A DNA stretch of 64,000 bases from Distichodus sexfasciatus (lineage: Eukaryota > Chordata > Actinopteri > Characiformes > Distichodontidae): positions 434,001 to 498,000 of the forward strand of contig JAVGVS010000001.1 of NCBI GenBank assembly GCA_032718565.1, written 5' to 3'. The notes below the pieces were generated by a model that saw only the letters and a program-made list of their open reading frames with translations, was not told where the DNA came from and ran no database searches. Below, in pieces: positions 11,964 to 24,110 of the stretch. A program made the position numbers and the translations under genes. How positions within the stretch are numbered: the first letter of the stretch is position 1; the number at the start of each line of letters is the position of its first letter.

Positions 11964-12265
11964 CATTCATTCATTATCTGAACCACTTAATCCCAACTGG
12001 GGTCTTGATGGGGACCGGAGCCTATCTCAGGAACTACAAGCGCAAGGCGGGGACCAACCCTGGGCGCACACACTCACACAATCACACTCTCAGTCGCACC
12101 TTACGGGGGCAATTTAGAGTCGCCAATTAACCTATAGTGCATGCTTTTGGACTGTGGGAGGAAACCGGAGCACTCAGAGGAAACCCACACGAACACGGGG
12201 AGAACATGCAAACTGAACGCAGAAAGGCCCTACGGCCGACCCGGGGATCGAACCCAGGCCCATGC
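11964..12265 (-). repeat. SINE family B, near full length
   Basis: Read on the minus strand it has a B box in GGTTCGATCCCCGGGTCGG, then GTAGGGCCTTTCTG, GTTTGCATGTTCTCCCCGTG, CCTCCCACAGTCCAAAAGC and a 3' end close to CATTCATTATCTGAACC. Related copies lie at 20738-20885, 39137-39270 and 56049-56340. The tRNA-like head is truncated or lost at its 5' end. Confidence 0.8.
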
Positions 12266-15063
12266 ACACTATATTATCAATACAATATAACAGTTTTGTC
12301 ATTTGTAGATTTAAAAAGGTCGTGTTTTTTGTCCTCATAAAGGAAAAGTGCTTGTACACAAACATCCCAGGATTTCTGGAAAAAAAATTACTTTTGGTTA
12401 CTGAGGTTAATGTTTGAATAAGAGTTTGTTTTTTTTTTTTTTTAACTTTTGTACATTGTGTAACTATAAGATTCAGTGGAAGTGTATCAAAGATAGCAAG
12501 ATGTGTGTGTGTGTGTGTTCTGGTATGTGTTGAAGAATTGTTTCCTCTCTTTTCTTTCCATACAGACCACAGTAATTATATTTCAGAAATAGATCATTTT
12601 TATGCTCATCACAATGCTCCACTGGCTGCCCATCTAACTCTTCTCATTAGTCTGATGTATTGGCCGTGGTCTACTGAATTTTGGTATGTCTGTGCAATTA
12701 ATCATTCCAAATGTAGGTCAGATCATAGTTAGGCCATGCTAAAAGCATAATGCACTAATGAGTAACATGATAATTACTGGAAGGTTCCCCTTGTTCAACT
12801 CTAAAAGTAGCGGTGCACCTACAGCGGGTGACCACTTGGTGTCAGTGTTCCTCCTTCAGACAGAGGACTGCCCGGGACGTGTCTGGGCATCAGAGATGAA
12901 GGCCGTTGTGAGTTTATCTCTCGTTTACAGCAAGAACCTTGTTTTATTGATGCTGGCCGTGCAATAGATAAGGCTTCAGGCGGATTTCAGGCGCTGTCTG
13001 TTGATATAAGTCTCCCTTTGCTAAGCGCACTCACGTGTGACTCAAAGAGCCGGCTGCCCCCGACACCAAAACAATGGTGCCGGTCAAGTCCCACAGTTTA
13101 CACACACTGTATCGCTCCAGGAAAACATCCCTGTTTGACGTTATGGACAATGGAAAAGTACAACGCATCCCAGTGATGCCAAAAGGTTGTGTGGGCTCCC
13201 CGTTAGGATGAGGTTACAAAGTTTTTCCATTGTAAATATCGCGGTGACTCTGGAGAATGGCAATTTGCTCTCAGCAGGGGGTCTAAATGGCAAGACGGGC
13301 AGCATTAGGTAGTCCATTTGAGGCCAAGGAGGGGATAACCCTCTAATCCGAGCAGGCTTTGTGCATTGGGGAGGAAAATCTGAAAATCAATATTTCGTCT
13401 GGTTGCTGAGTGGTGTAATCTTTCCCTAGAACAGGTGTCCCCCTTGCAGGGCAGAGCCTATTGTCCTTGTGTCACGAATTCAATCATGGTGGCATTTGGA
13501 GGGAAACAAACTTGCATGTTAAGGACTGTGTTAGCCTAACAGAGAACGGTCTTACTTGCTTATGCAAGACATGATAAAAGTGTATTTTGGCCTTTGTTTA
13601 AAGTGAGTAAAAGTGCTTGAACGGTGGAGGATGAAGTCTCTTGCTCGGTTGTGATCGGTAAATTCATATCACAGAGGTTATTGCGAGATGTCATTTGTAA
13701 ATGTGACTCAAATAGATTCCACACTCAAGTTCCAGAGGCCACAACTCCATTCACTGTCCAAGCTTCCCCACTAAAATTACACACTTCCGGATGTTATTGC
13801 AAAGTTCCGCATTGTGTGCCTGGCCTTGATTCTTCAGCATCTAGGATGCGTTTTTTTGTGGGTCCTTTCTTCCTTCCATAAATAAAAGGTAACTTACTTC
13901 AGCTACACAACTTTGTAACTCTGGCTAAGACGTAAGCCCCAAAATTTATGTCAGTTTCCCGGTATGGGCGTGTGCGGAATGTGTTTATGGCTGCATGTGA
14001 GCAAGTAGCACCTAGGGATCTGAGTTTGGCTCGTTAGATGGCATAACATGCCCAGCTCTGGAGGAAGGCTGCAGTGGCTTTTCAGGAGTTGGTTGGGATT
14101 TTGTGTGATCCAAAATATAATAATGTGGCCAAGAATTTTCATTGTTTGCCAAATTAAAATCTTTACGAAAGTGCCCTTTTAAGGCTTCACCCTCACCCCA
14201 AACTATGTTACTACCCCAGGTGCCCTTATTAGCAGATCTCCAAGCACACAGTTCTCTCCAGGCCTCTCATTTAGGGAGAGCTTAGCCCCCCCTCTTCCAC
14301 CCCCACTTGTCGCTCCATGCTTTTCTCTTCAACAGGCAGGTCAAGTACGTTCCTATATAAATAGCCTGCAAAACAAGGGGCAGGGGTCAGGGCCGCACAG
14401 CGCCTGGGGGGATTGAGTATGGAAGCGCTGGAGGGATCGGGTGTCTCCCGTTTATGGAACAGGAGGAGTGCAGGGAACACCTGAGTGATGGGAGAGGGGG
14501 GTGGGAATTGTCTAGATGGAGAAAACACACCAGTCTTATTGGCCACCCCCTTGGAGAATTCGCTAAGAGGGGGCAACCATCCGGCTCTGTTTTCCCTAAA
14601 CAGGTCAGGTGTTTTTTTTCAGTTTCGGTTTACGAGCCACTCCGGCAAGGCCGTTAGCAGAGGTCGTGCTCGAGCAGGCATGTTTCCCCGCGAGAAACAC
14701 TTAACCTGCTGTGCAAAGCGGCTGAGTTGTTCAGGACTTCAGGGCTTTTCTCTGGGGCTCCCTATTGTCAAGGTGCAGGACTGGCGCCTTGTGCCACTGC
14801 AGTGGGAAATGGAGAGCTGGGCCTCCTGCATTAAGCTCTAATGGCCTCTGAGATCCCAGCGTACCATAACAGAAGGCTCAAACGGTCAGCTCGGGTCAGG
14901 ATGGGTCAGAGCTGTTTGCGGTTGTTGTGACACGGCTGGTGCTTTGCAGCATGCAGGTGGACGGCTGGAGAGTGACCTCTGACCCATTCTCACCTCCAAC
15001 CCCCAACCCTCATCTTCCCTAGGAATGTCCAAGACTGGTGCTTCACTGCCTCAGATTATGGCA
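12266..15063. other. Unique non-coding block, rising GC content
   Basis: No coding exon is supported. A short GT run sits at 12500-12518. From about 12.75 kb repeats disappear and the sequence looks unique, as expected of conserved regulatory or intergenic DNA. A TATA-like motif, CTATATAAATAGCCTGC, lies at about 14353-14369 with no convincing downstream gene. Confidence 0.4.
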
Positions 15064-15128
15064 TGTGTTAGTATCTTGAGTATCTTGTGTTAGTATCTTG
15101 AGTATCTTGTGTTAGTATCTTGAGTATG
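15064..15128. repeat. Short tandem repeat, three 22-bp units
   Basis: TGTGTTAGTATCTTGAGTAT plus two bases is repeated three times, with the last unit slightly changed at its end. Confidence 0.9.
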
Positions 15129-16851
15129 CTTATAAAAATGACTTTCCAAAGCGCACTGCTTCCTAACTAGGGGAATGTGATACTTTATGACAGATGTTTG
15201 CTGCATGATGAAAAATTCATGCAAAATTTAGGGCATAACTAAGAAAAATATACATAGATTTAGGGTTAGAAGGTCAGACGTACTTGGTCTGTCGCAGTTC
15301 CCCTTTATTTACTGTTATCCACAGATGTAGAAAAGACACAGAGCAAGCAAGCAGATGATTCAGCTTGTAACAAGACTCCAGACCTGTCTTGTGTTCCACA
15401 TGTGGAAAAAGGCTTGGATCTGCTGCCCTGAGGCCGACACCGTAAACATCCCAGCCTGGTACAGTAAACAAGGCCACGTGCTGGTGAAACCGCATGAGTT
15501 TCTTGTCAATCACATCCACAGGCAGTTTCACAGGTGTCGGGTGTCCCACTAGCTAAAGAATGAGACAGGGTCCCTCTTCATAAATCATCGGCATGGCCTG
15601 CAGGTTCAGCTGCCTGCCCCAGCTGATGATGGATTTGTTGCAAGGGCTAATGGATGTTGCATGAGCCATTTAGTTGTATCCATGTTGCACAGATGTGGCA
15701 ACGATTTTGCCTTATTGACACCTGATCCTGCTCCAGTATGCCTCCTCAATTATTGGTTGGCAATACAGTTCTAGAGCAGACTGCTTATGCATGTGACTGT
15801 AACCTACTCCAGTATGAAGGTTGGTATTTGAGATGTGGCAAAGTTACTTGTAGCGATATTGTCATGTTATGAACGCTGGAAAAAACTGCGGACTATGCAG
15901 TTGGCCAGTGCAAGCGGTGCTCTAAAATTGCAGTGGGGCATAATGTCAGAACACAGTGTGCTCTAAGGGAGCCTCTCCATTGCCATGTTTGGCAGCTGTT
16001 AATGACCATTCCTAGATTACAGCTGAGACCTGAGATCCATAATGAATCTCAGAGTGGGATTTCAGATCTGGGATCTGTTTTCTCTCCCCAACATTCCAAA
16101 CGCAGTCACCAAAAACAGACCCCAGATCAGCACCCCTGCTCTGAGGCAGCTTAATGGCAGTCCCACGGGGTCAATGGGAGGCTGCTGACCAGGACAGTCT
16201 GTGCTAACAGTGCTCACGTAGCATCTTAAGAGCCTCCATCTCCCTCTCCAGGATCCTATTCTCTCACTGCTTGCAGCTATGGTTCCTCTGGTTCAGTCTC
16301 AGAGGCCCTTTCCATCTCCCCCTGCTCCCAGAGTGCCATTTATCCGGCCTCTGCCTATCACAGCTTTCATCACCGCATTCCGTCCAGCGTCTGCCATGCC
16401 CAGAATGGAACGGGCCACTGACTCTTTTACAAAGCGCAGGGCCCTAAGAAGGGACTCCCTGACTCTCTAACTGACCGCGTAAGTGGAGGCTCCACCGGGG
16501 TCACAGTTCTCCAGTTTCTTCAATTAAATGGGCTGATCTTAGGCCAGTTTACGTTTTACATCTTCTTCCGAAGATTACCAGGAACTGATCTTTGACCAGT
16601 AAGTTTAGAACCAATATGTATTAAGAACAATTACGTCTTTATAAAAGGTGCTGAAAATCACTGAGGAACAATTAAAGTCCCTATAACAGCTGCTGAAAAC
16701 ACATCATGTATGAATTTCAACAGCTCATATTCATATCAGGTTGAAGTCTTTAAAAAAGACTGGGTGAAATTCGGGAAAAATAAAATACTTTAATTCAAAG
16801 CAGTAATATGTTGACACAAATGTTTTAACAGCTCAATTCACAAGTTAACAT
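15129..16851. other. Unique non-coding block
   Basis: No gene, repeat or structured RNA is recognised. Open frames are short and lack family features. Confidence 0.35.
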
Positions 16852-16975
16852 AAACTGACTAGCCACTTTATTAGAAACACTGACCTTATGTACAGCTTTT
16901 TGTGTTTTGTGAGGATTTCCATATTAATATATAAGAAAGAAAGTGTAAAAGGTTGGTGCTCTAATAAAGTGAACT
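16852..16975. mobile_element. Short MITE
   Basis: AGCCACTTTATTAGAAACAC near the left end is the inverted partner of GGTGCTCTAATAAAGTG near the right end. The pair matches a common fish MITE type with TAATAAAGTGG ends. Superfamily is not assigned. Confidence 0.7.
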
Positions 16976-19900
16976 AAAAGTATATTTCTGAACTGGAAAC
17001 AGGAAACACCTTAAAGTAGCTTTGAACATACAAAGAACAACTTAAAATAAATACATTTCATATATGAAATATTAAAAATACTTCTAACCAGATTCTACTA
17101 GATTTTTAGGTTTTTGTCAGCTCTCCGCTCAAGTGGGCACTATGCACAAATGAATTAAACTGGGTCAGCACTTTGATCCTGAACGTATCTATCATTAGTT
17201 CTAATATGCAGGAACTCACGGGACTTGCTACATCAATACTAGGCTCTATGTGTATATTTGTACGTAAGTAAGGATGCTTCAGTCCATGTGTGTAATTCAG
17301 AATGTCACTGATATCTCTGGGAAAGAGTTCTGGCCTTGACCGGATCTCCGCTCACAGATGGAACATGCTGATGGTACACCGGGGCAGAGTGGATTCGCTG
17401 TAATTGTGACGATTACTGTAAACAGGAGCATTGGTATTGAGTTCTTCCTCTCTCCGAGCCCACTTCCTTCCCCATCCGGACCATTCTGCACATCAGACTT
17501 CCCCCCTGCCCAGCTGGAAGTGCCGCTGTGTCTGAGTGTCTGCTGCACTCATGTATTTGGTCGCTCTGGAGGGTCTTATGACCCTCTGTGACATCTGACC
17601 AATTAGAGGCTGATTGCTAGAGTCTCAACTTCCAATTAAAAAGAGTAAAATGAGAAGTGTGTTAATGGGAAAGCTCGTTAAGTACTTATTTAATATGTAC
17701 TGTTTGCTGAACACTTAGAAATGAATCTAGATCATTTTCGTCTTGCTTATTTAGAAGGTTCCAGCACATCTCTCCTGCAGATTTATGAATACTACATCTA
17801 CAAAACACTTCCAAATGAATTTCATAAAATGTTTCACTTAGAGAATATTGAAATTGGTTCTTTCATATTATAATCAATCTTTTAGATGTATGTCTACTAC
17901 AGTTTTAGTTTTGGACTTTTGGCCAGAGCTTTGCTTTGCTTGCAAAAATAATCAAAATGTTTAAATATTTGGGGATTCATGACCTCACTGAAACACACAC
18001 CAGCAACAATGTCACACTCTCTGTTATCTTGGCCTGTCTCTTAAATAATAGGTGAGAGAGCATTAAAAATCTCTGGTTGAACAGGGCAGAGGCTGGACAG
18101 ATCAAATGTGACATCACACCTATGAGGTAGGACTCCATAAGTGACCACTGAGGACAGGATAGTATTTCTAATAAAATAAGGTGAGTTTAAGTGTGGATTG
18201 TTAAAAGCTTAATAATTATTAATGTTTGCCATGTGCTTCAAGAGATATGCATACTCGCTAGATGACATGTAGCACCTTTAATCAGCTGTTGATATTATCA
18301 AACTGTTAAATGAGGAACTGAACTGGTCCTCACAAGCCTTGTTGGCTCCGGATGCGCAGCTCCATAAAATATGCACCGATCACAGAGTGTTTCATTAATT
18401 TAACGAGTTCTCTGGGTGCCAAGGGACAGCATCCATACCCCCAAGTCTCTTACAAGGGCTATCAGATGACAAAAGGCAGCTCGGGGACGTCAGTCCAAGG
18501 CGACCCTGGACCGTCAAGGTTTGGTTTTTGCGGGTAATCGCCTTCCGTGCCATGTAAGTCCTATGGACTTTGCAAAACAAAGTGGCCAGGGGGCCAGCGG
18601 AGCCCCACTTAGATATGAGGGAGGAAAGAGCTGAGGGTAATGAGATGCAGGGGTTTGATGGCTTATGATTGTGAAGTTGGGATCATCTTTCCTAATAGGA
18701 AGGGAGTACTTAATATTTGACATAGCTAGGAGAGGAAACTGTGGTTAGAGTGACGGCGCTAGAATGCACAGCATGCATGGATACATGGGGCCCTTGCAGT
18801 GCATGGGTGATGGGCATGACCAGGTGGAGCGATGAAGCCAGGCACCAACTGCCCTTATTGCCTCATCATCATGGACTAGTGAGAGGGCCGATGGAAGAAT
18901 ACCCCTCCTCTCCTTCCCTTACCCCATCCTCAGCTGACCTCTTGGCAAACTTGTGCCCATTTGGAGATGGCACGAGTTTGCCAAGAGGTCAAACTCGTGC
19001 TCCTTTGGAGGCAGCAATCGGTCCATTGTTGCGTGACATGAGAGAGCTCCCCAACTGCTGCCAAGACACGGTGCATACAAAAGCATTAACACTGATATTT
19101 CTACTCCAAGGAGAAGCAAGAGGCAGTCAGACTGCTGCCAAGAGGTTTGTCAATAAGGCCAGCGGCTGCTCTAGCAGTTCTGTAGGCCAGAATGTGGCTG
19201 GGGTTGGAAGGAAGTGGACAATTGTGGTACAGTCCGTGGTCTGGACGCTGGATGTCACTGACGGCCTGCGCTTCCTCCGAGTTGGCTCGTCTGGCTGAGA
19301 CGCAAGAAGAAAGAAAAAGAGAGCAGTCAGGGCCAGGAAGAATTGTAGGCCTGCATAGCGGCTGCATTCACTGACTGTGTGAATGTGTGTGTGTGTTTTG
19401 TGGGGTGTGTGCACAGGGAGGGTAATTGCTCCTCTTGTGACTGTGATTTCGTTGTCCGTGGGGGCACCCTGTCCACCTGCTCGCTGACCTTCACCCGGAC
19501 TCATTCGGCTTCAGATGGAGGAGGCGAAGCGAGGTGACACAAGCCCTGCACACCCCACTAGCCTCAGGGCTCAGGAGAGATGGATGGTGACCCTGTGACA
19601 CTCTTTCCCGTCGACTCGGTAGCGTAAGGCCAGCTGCCGGCAGCAGGTGGCCGGACTTGATTTTCCCCCAAGGTGCTTCCATAATAGCAGATCTTGGGGA
19701 ATGGAAGTCTTCCCAAATATCAGAACCAAGGCCTGCAAATCTGACCCGGGAACTGTTTACTCACTGTGTTGGGAGCCTATGGAGGCCTGCTCCAAAACTA
19801 TAAGACTGTTCCAGGATAATCCCAGTTATATGCTTTTTTAAAATTTCATCCTGTGAGAGCGTATTGCTTGTCCTTGAAGTAATTAGGTTCCCCTGTTTGG

Positions 19901-20506
19901 GTTTTACAGCACCGAGACGTCATCCACCACCCTGGAGTTTTCAGCTAATATACTTTGATAGGAAATAACATTTAAATGCTTATAAATGATGAGGGAATCT
20001 GGGGCCTTTAGAAATCAGCCCTTCGTGACACTTCACACAGCTGGTGTCTCATGCATGAGAGAGTCAATTTGTTTAGCTTATTATGTCATATAGGTTTAAT
20101 AACTTAGTAAGTAAACATACATTTTTGTTTTAAAAAATTATATAAAAAGATTTTCTTCCTCCAGGAATTTAAATTGTGAACAGATTTTCCCTTTTGCACA
20201 GTGAGAATGACCCAATGTGGGGAACCGGCTCCAGGAAATAAACTAGATACAATCGCAACACCCATAATTAAAAGTATTACTCACATTGATGTATGCTGTA
20301 AGGCATTTAAACTCTGCTTCTCGCCTGGCGCAGAGGAACATGCCCTGCTTCCTGCCATGTGGGTCCTTACAATTCTGATGTACATATAGGGTAAAATGGT
20401 AAGCATAAGGATTTGAGTGACTTTAACAAAGGTCATATTAGACGACCAGGTCAAAGCATCTCCAAACTGCAACTTGGATGAAGTACCCAGTCTGCAGTGG
20501 TCAGTA
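16976..20506. other. Unique non-coding block
   Basis: No repeat family is recognised. It includes a strong hairpin at 18936-18990. A 185-codon + strand frame at 18741-19298 spans that hairpin but shows no domain, signal or splice context, and overlapping frames of similar length exist on the other strand. Confidence 0.35.
18935..18991. repeat. Near-perfect inverted repeat (hairpin)
   Basis: Arm 18936-18957 (starts GACCTCTTGGCAAAC) pairs with 18969-18990 (ends TTTGCCAAGAGGTC) at 21 of 22 positions, with one G/T-type mismatch and an 11-nt loop. A flanking T-A pair extends it by one. A partial third copy, AAACTCGTGC, follows at 18991. Confidence 0.9.
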
Positions 20507-20734
20507 AGTGAAAGTGAGTGATAATTTCTTATTGTGAACACACCACAGCACCGCACACAGTGCACCACAACCAAATGTGACATCTGCATTTGACTCACCC
20601 ACCCGGGGAGCAGTGCTTGGGGATGGTATCTTGGTCATGAGTACTGCAGTGGTGACTTTATCAGTTCAGGATTCGAACCGGCGACCTTCTGATCACAGGG
20701 CTAACACTCTAACCATTATGCCACCAACTGCCCC
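20507..20734 (-). repeat. SINE family A copy, part of a B-A dimer
   Basis: On the minus strand it starts GGGGCAGTTGGTGGCATAAT, a tRNA-type A box, followed by CGCCGGTTCGAATCCTG, a clear B box. The body CATGACCAAGATACCATCCC runs to the tail CACTCACTTTCAC. It is slightly deleted in the middle. It directly follows a family B copy on the same strand. Confidence 0.88.
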
Positions 20735-20737
20735 AAA

Positions 20738-20885
20738 ATGCTGAACAAACCGGAGCCCCCGGCGGAAACCCACGCAAAGATGGAGAGAGCATACAAGCTC
20801 TACAAAGAACTCCACCCGGGGATCGAACCTAGGACTCTCTCGCTGTGAGGCGGCAGCGATAACCACTGTGCCACCTTGCCGCCCA
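20738..20885 (-). repeat. SINE family B copy, 3'-truncated, part of a B-A dimer
   Basis: The minus strand reads GGCGGCAAGGTGGCACAGTG, an A box, then CCTCACAGCGAGAGAGTCC and GGTTCGATCCCCGGGTGG, a B box. It stops after CCGCCGGGGGCTCCGGTTTG, then joins the family A head three bases later. Confidence 0.85.
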
Positions 20886-21100
20886 AAACTTCCAAAGGGG
20901 TAATAGTGACAAGATGTCCAAGGCTCACTGATACCCATGTTGTCTGATCAAGCAGAATAGTGACCAGGAGATAATAGACACCAGTATAAAATAACAAAAA
21001 TGTAAATATAATTCAAGATTGCACATAGGGCATGTAGTAAATTACAGATATGTGTATAACAGATATGGGCATCCGACGTAGAACCTAAGCCAAATCAAAC

Positions 21101-22049
21101 ATGCGAATCACAAACAGGGATTTCATACCGGATCGGTCGAGGCTCGGGTTAACAACGACCGCCGGTGCTGTTGACCTACAGGGTGCCGGTGGAAATTGGG
21201 CTACTGTTGGTCGACGGAGGAGAGGAGCAAGGCATGTGCGTAGGCAGAAAGAGAAGAGGAAAGGCAAGAGTGTGGAACTGAAAGTAGGGACTTTGAATGT
21301 TGGCACTATGACAGGTAAAGCTAGAGAGCTGGTGGACATGATGCAGAGAAGGAAGGTGGATATACTGTGTGTTCAGGAGACCAGGTGGAAAGGTAACAAA
21401 GCTAGAAGCTTAGGAGAAGGGTTTAAGTTGTTCTACCACGGTGGAGATGGGAAGAGAAATGGAGTAGGAGTTATCCTGAAGGAGGAGTTTGTTAGGAACG
21501 TTCTGGAAGTGAACAGAGTGTCAGATAGGCTTATGAGTCTGAAGCTTGAAGTTGAAGGAATAATGATCAATGATGTAAGTGGTTATGCCCCACAGGTAGG
21601 ATGTGAGCTAGAAGAGAAACAGAATTTCTGGAGTGAGCTAGATGATTTGATGCAGCATATCCCCAGAGTTGAGAGACTGGTAATTGGTGCAGACTTTAAC
21701 GGACATGTTGGTGAAGGGAACAGAGGTGATGAAGTGATGGGCAGGTTTGGTATCCATGATAGGAACGAAGAGGGACAGATGGTGGTAGACTTTGCGAAAA
21801 AGGATAGAAATGGCTGTTGTAAATACTTTCTTCCAGAAGAGGCAGGAACATAGGTTGACTTATAAGAGTGGAGGGAGGAGCACACAGGTGGACTACATCT
21901 TATGTAGACGTAATTTGAAGGAGATTAGTGACTACAAGGTAGTGGTAGGTGAGAGTGTAGCGAGACAGCATAGGAGGGTGGTCTGTAGGATGAAACTGAT
22001 GGTGAGGAAGATGAAGAGAACAGAGGTGGAGCAGAGGACCAGGTGGTAG
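21101..22049 (+). pseudogene. RTE endonuclease (EEP/AP-like) domain, frameshifted
   Basis: This domain nicks target DNA to prime reverse transcription. VGTLNVGTMTGK (the Asn of the metal site), VDILCVQETRW (the catalytic Glu), GYAPQ, VIGADFNGHVG (the D-x-N pair) and TQVDYILCR are all present, so the catalytic set is largely kept. The frame runs from 21101 to about 21800. It then shifts by one base at an A run (GCGAAAAAGGA) and continues in the frame of 21792-22046, where a TAG at 22047 interrupts a Trp-rich stretch. The protein begins with an Arg/Lys-rich segment, RRRRGARHVRRQKEKRKGK. It has close relatives in the craniofacial development protein 2-like sequences, which derive from RTE endonucleases. 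Confidence 0.85.
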
Positions 22050-23438
22050 AAACTGAAAAAAGAGGAGTGTTGCGAGGTTTTCAGGGAGGAGTTGAGACAG
22101 GCTCTTGGTGGCCAGGAGGTGCTCCCAGATGATTGGACAGATACAGCTGATATGATTAGGGAGACGGGTAGGAGGGTACTTGGTGTGTCATCTGGAAGGA
22201 GTAAAGTAGATAAGGAGACTTAGTGGTGGAATGAAAAAGTCCAGGAGCATATACAGAGAAAGAAGTTAGCCAATAAGAAGTGGGACACTGAGAGGACTGA
22301 GGAGAGTAGACAGGAGTACAGGGAGACGCAGCGTATGGTGAAGGTAGAGGCGGCGAAGGCCAAACAAAGGGCGTATGATGACCTGTATGCTAGGTTGGAC
22401 AGTAAGGAGGGAGAGAATGATTTGTACAGGTTGGTGAGGCAGAGAGATAGAGATGGAAAGGATATGTAGCAGGTTAGGGTGATTAAGGATAGGGATGGAA
22501 ATGTACTGACAGGTGCCAATTGTGTGATGGCAAGATGGAAAGAGTACTTTGAAGAGCTGATGAATGAGGAAAATGAGAGAGAATGTAGAGTAGAAGAGGT
22601 GACTGTTGTGGATCAGGAAGTAGCCGAGATTAGTAAGGATGAAGTGAGGAAAGCATTGAAGAGGATGAAGAGGGGAAAGGCAGTTGGCCCTGATGACATA
22701 CCTGTGGAGGTATGGAAGTGTCTAGGAGAGGTGGCAGTAGAGTTTTTGACTAGGTTGTTCAACAAGATCTTGACGAGTGAGAAGATGCCTGAGGAATGGA
22801 GGAAAAGTGTTCTGGTGCCGATTTTTAAGAACAAGGAAGACATACAGGATTGTGGCAACTACAGAGGAATAAATCTAATGAGTCATACAATGAAGCTTTG
22901 GGAAAAAGTGGTGGAAGCTAGGCTTAGGTCAGAAGTGAGCATTTGTGAGCAGCAGTACGGTTTCATGCAAAGAAAGAGTACTACAGATGCTATTTTTGCT
23001 TTAAGGATGCTGATGGAGAAGTACAGAGAAGGTCAGAGGGAGCTGCATTGTGTCTTTGTAGATTTAGAGAAAGCATATGACAGGGTGCCGAGAAAGGAGC
23101 TGTGGTATTGCATGAGGAGGTCTGGAGTGGCAGAGAAGTATGTTAGAGTGGTGCAGGACATGTATGAGAACTGTGAGACAGCAGTGAGATGTGCTGTAGG
23201 AGTGACAGAGGAGTTCAAGGTGGAGGTGGGACTGCATCAAGGATCTGCTCTAAGCCCCTTCTTGTTTGCTTTGGTGATGGACAGACTGACAGATGATGTT
23301 AGACAGGAATCTCCATGGACTATGATGTTTGCAGATGACATTGTGATCTGCAGTGAGAGCAGGGCACAGGTAGAGACAGGTAGAGGAAAGGCTAGAGAGG
23401 TGGAGATATCTACTGGAAAAGAGAGGAATAAAGATTAG
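22050..23438 (+). pseudogene. RTE reverse transcriptase domain with stop codons
   Basis: Reverse transcriptase that copies the element RNA at the nicked target. In-frame TAGs lie at 22221 and 22467. The stretch from 22470 to about 23380 is open and carries KRGKAVGPDDIPVEVWK, EWRKSVLVPIFKNK, CGNYRGINL (about 22850-22875), QYGFMQRKSTTDAIF, VFVDLEKAYDRVPR (catalytic D), LHQGSALSPFLFALVMD and MFADDIV (FADD box, about 23325-23345). After SRAQVE the frame shifts near 23375-23390. The shifted frame then reads ERLERWRYLLEKRGIK and SKTEYMCVNE, as expected for the family. It is not functional as it stands. Confidence 0.87.
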
Positions 23439-24110
23439 TTGCAGCAAGACAGAATACATGTGTGTAAATGAGACACAAGTGAGGCACAAGTGGAACAGTG
23501 AAGTTACAGGGAGTAGAAGTAAAGAAGGTAGAGGACTTCAAGTAGTTAGGGTCTACGGTCCAAAGCAACAGAGACAGTGGAAAAGAGGTGAAGAAGCGTG
23601 TGCAAGCAGGTTGGAATGGGTGGAGAAAAGTGTCAGGTGTGATGTGTGATAAAAGGGTTTCAGCAAGAATGAAAGGAAAGGTGTACAAGACAGTAGTGAG
23701 ACCAGCCATGTTGTATGGTTTGGAGACAGTGCCAATGAGGAAAAGACAGGAGGCAGAACTGGAGGTTGCAGAGCTAAAGATGTTGAGGTTCTCTTTGGGA
23801 GTGACGAGGATGGATAGGATCAGGAATGAGTTCATCAGAGGGACAGCTCATGTTAGATGTTTTGGAGATAAAGTCAGAGAGGCCAGACTGAGGAGAGGAG
23901 AGACAATGAGTACATAGGTAGAAGGATGCTGAGGTTGGAGCCACCAGGCAGGAGGCTGAGAGGAAGGCCAAAAAGGAGATTTATGGATGTGGTGAAAGGG
24001 GACATGAAGTTAGTTGGTGTGAGGGTAGAGGATGCAGAGGATAGGACTAAATGGAGACAGATGATTCGCTGTGGCGACCCCTGAAGGGAAAAGCCGAAAG
24101 AGGAAGAAGA
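23439..24110 (+). pseudogene. RTE C-terminal region, fragmented
   Basis: The region continues the element protein past the thumb. Frames move several times. The longest clean piece, 23588-23917, contains KKRVQAGWNGWRKVSGV, VYKTVVRPAMLYGLETV and ELEVAELKMLRFSLGVTRMD. After VREARLR a small deletion removes the expected WFGHV segment and shifts frame. The remainder, IGRRMLRLEPPGRRLRGRPK, is readable in another frame near 23919-23980. Confidence 0.82.

Noticed and set aside
12137..12340. Short frame with RPTRGSNPGP-like sequence
   Set aside because: It is SINE family B translated. Similar peptides recur at the other B and A copies.
18741..19298. 185-codon open frame on the + strand as a host gene
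   Set aside because: No domain, signal, coiled coil or splice context. It crosses a near-perfect hairpin, and comparable frames overlap it on the opposite strand. GC-rich non-coding DNA gives such frames by chance.
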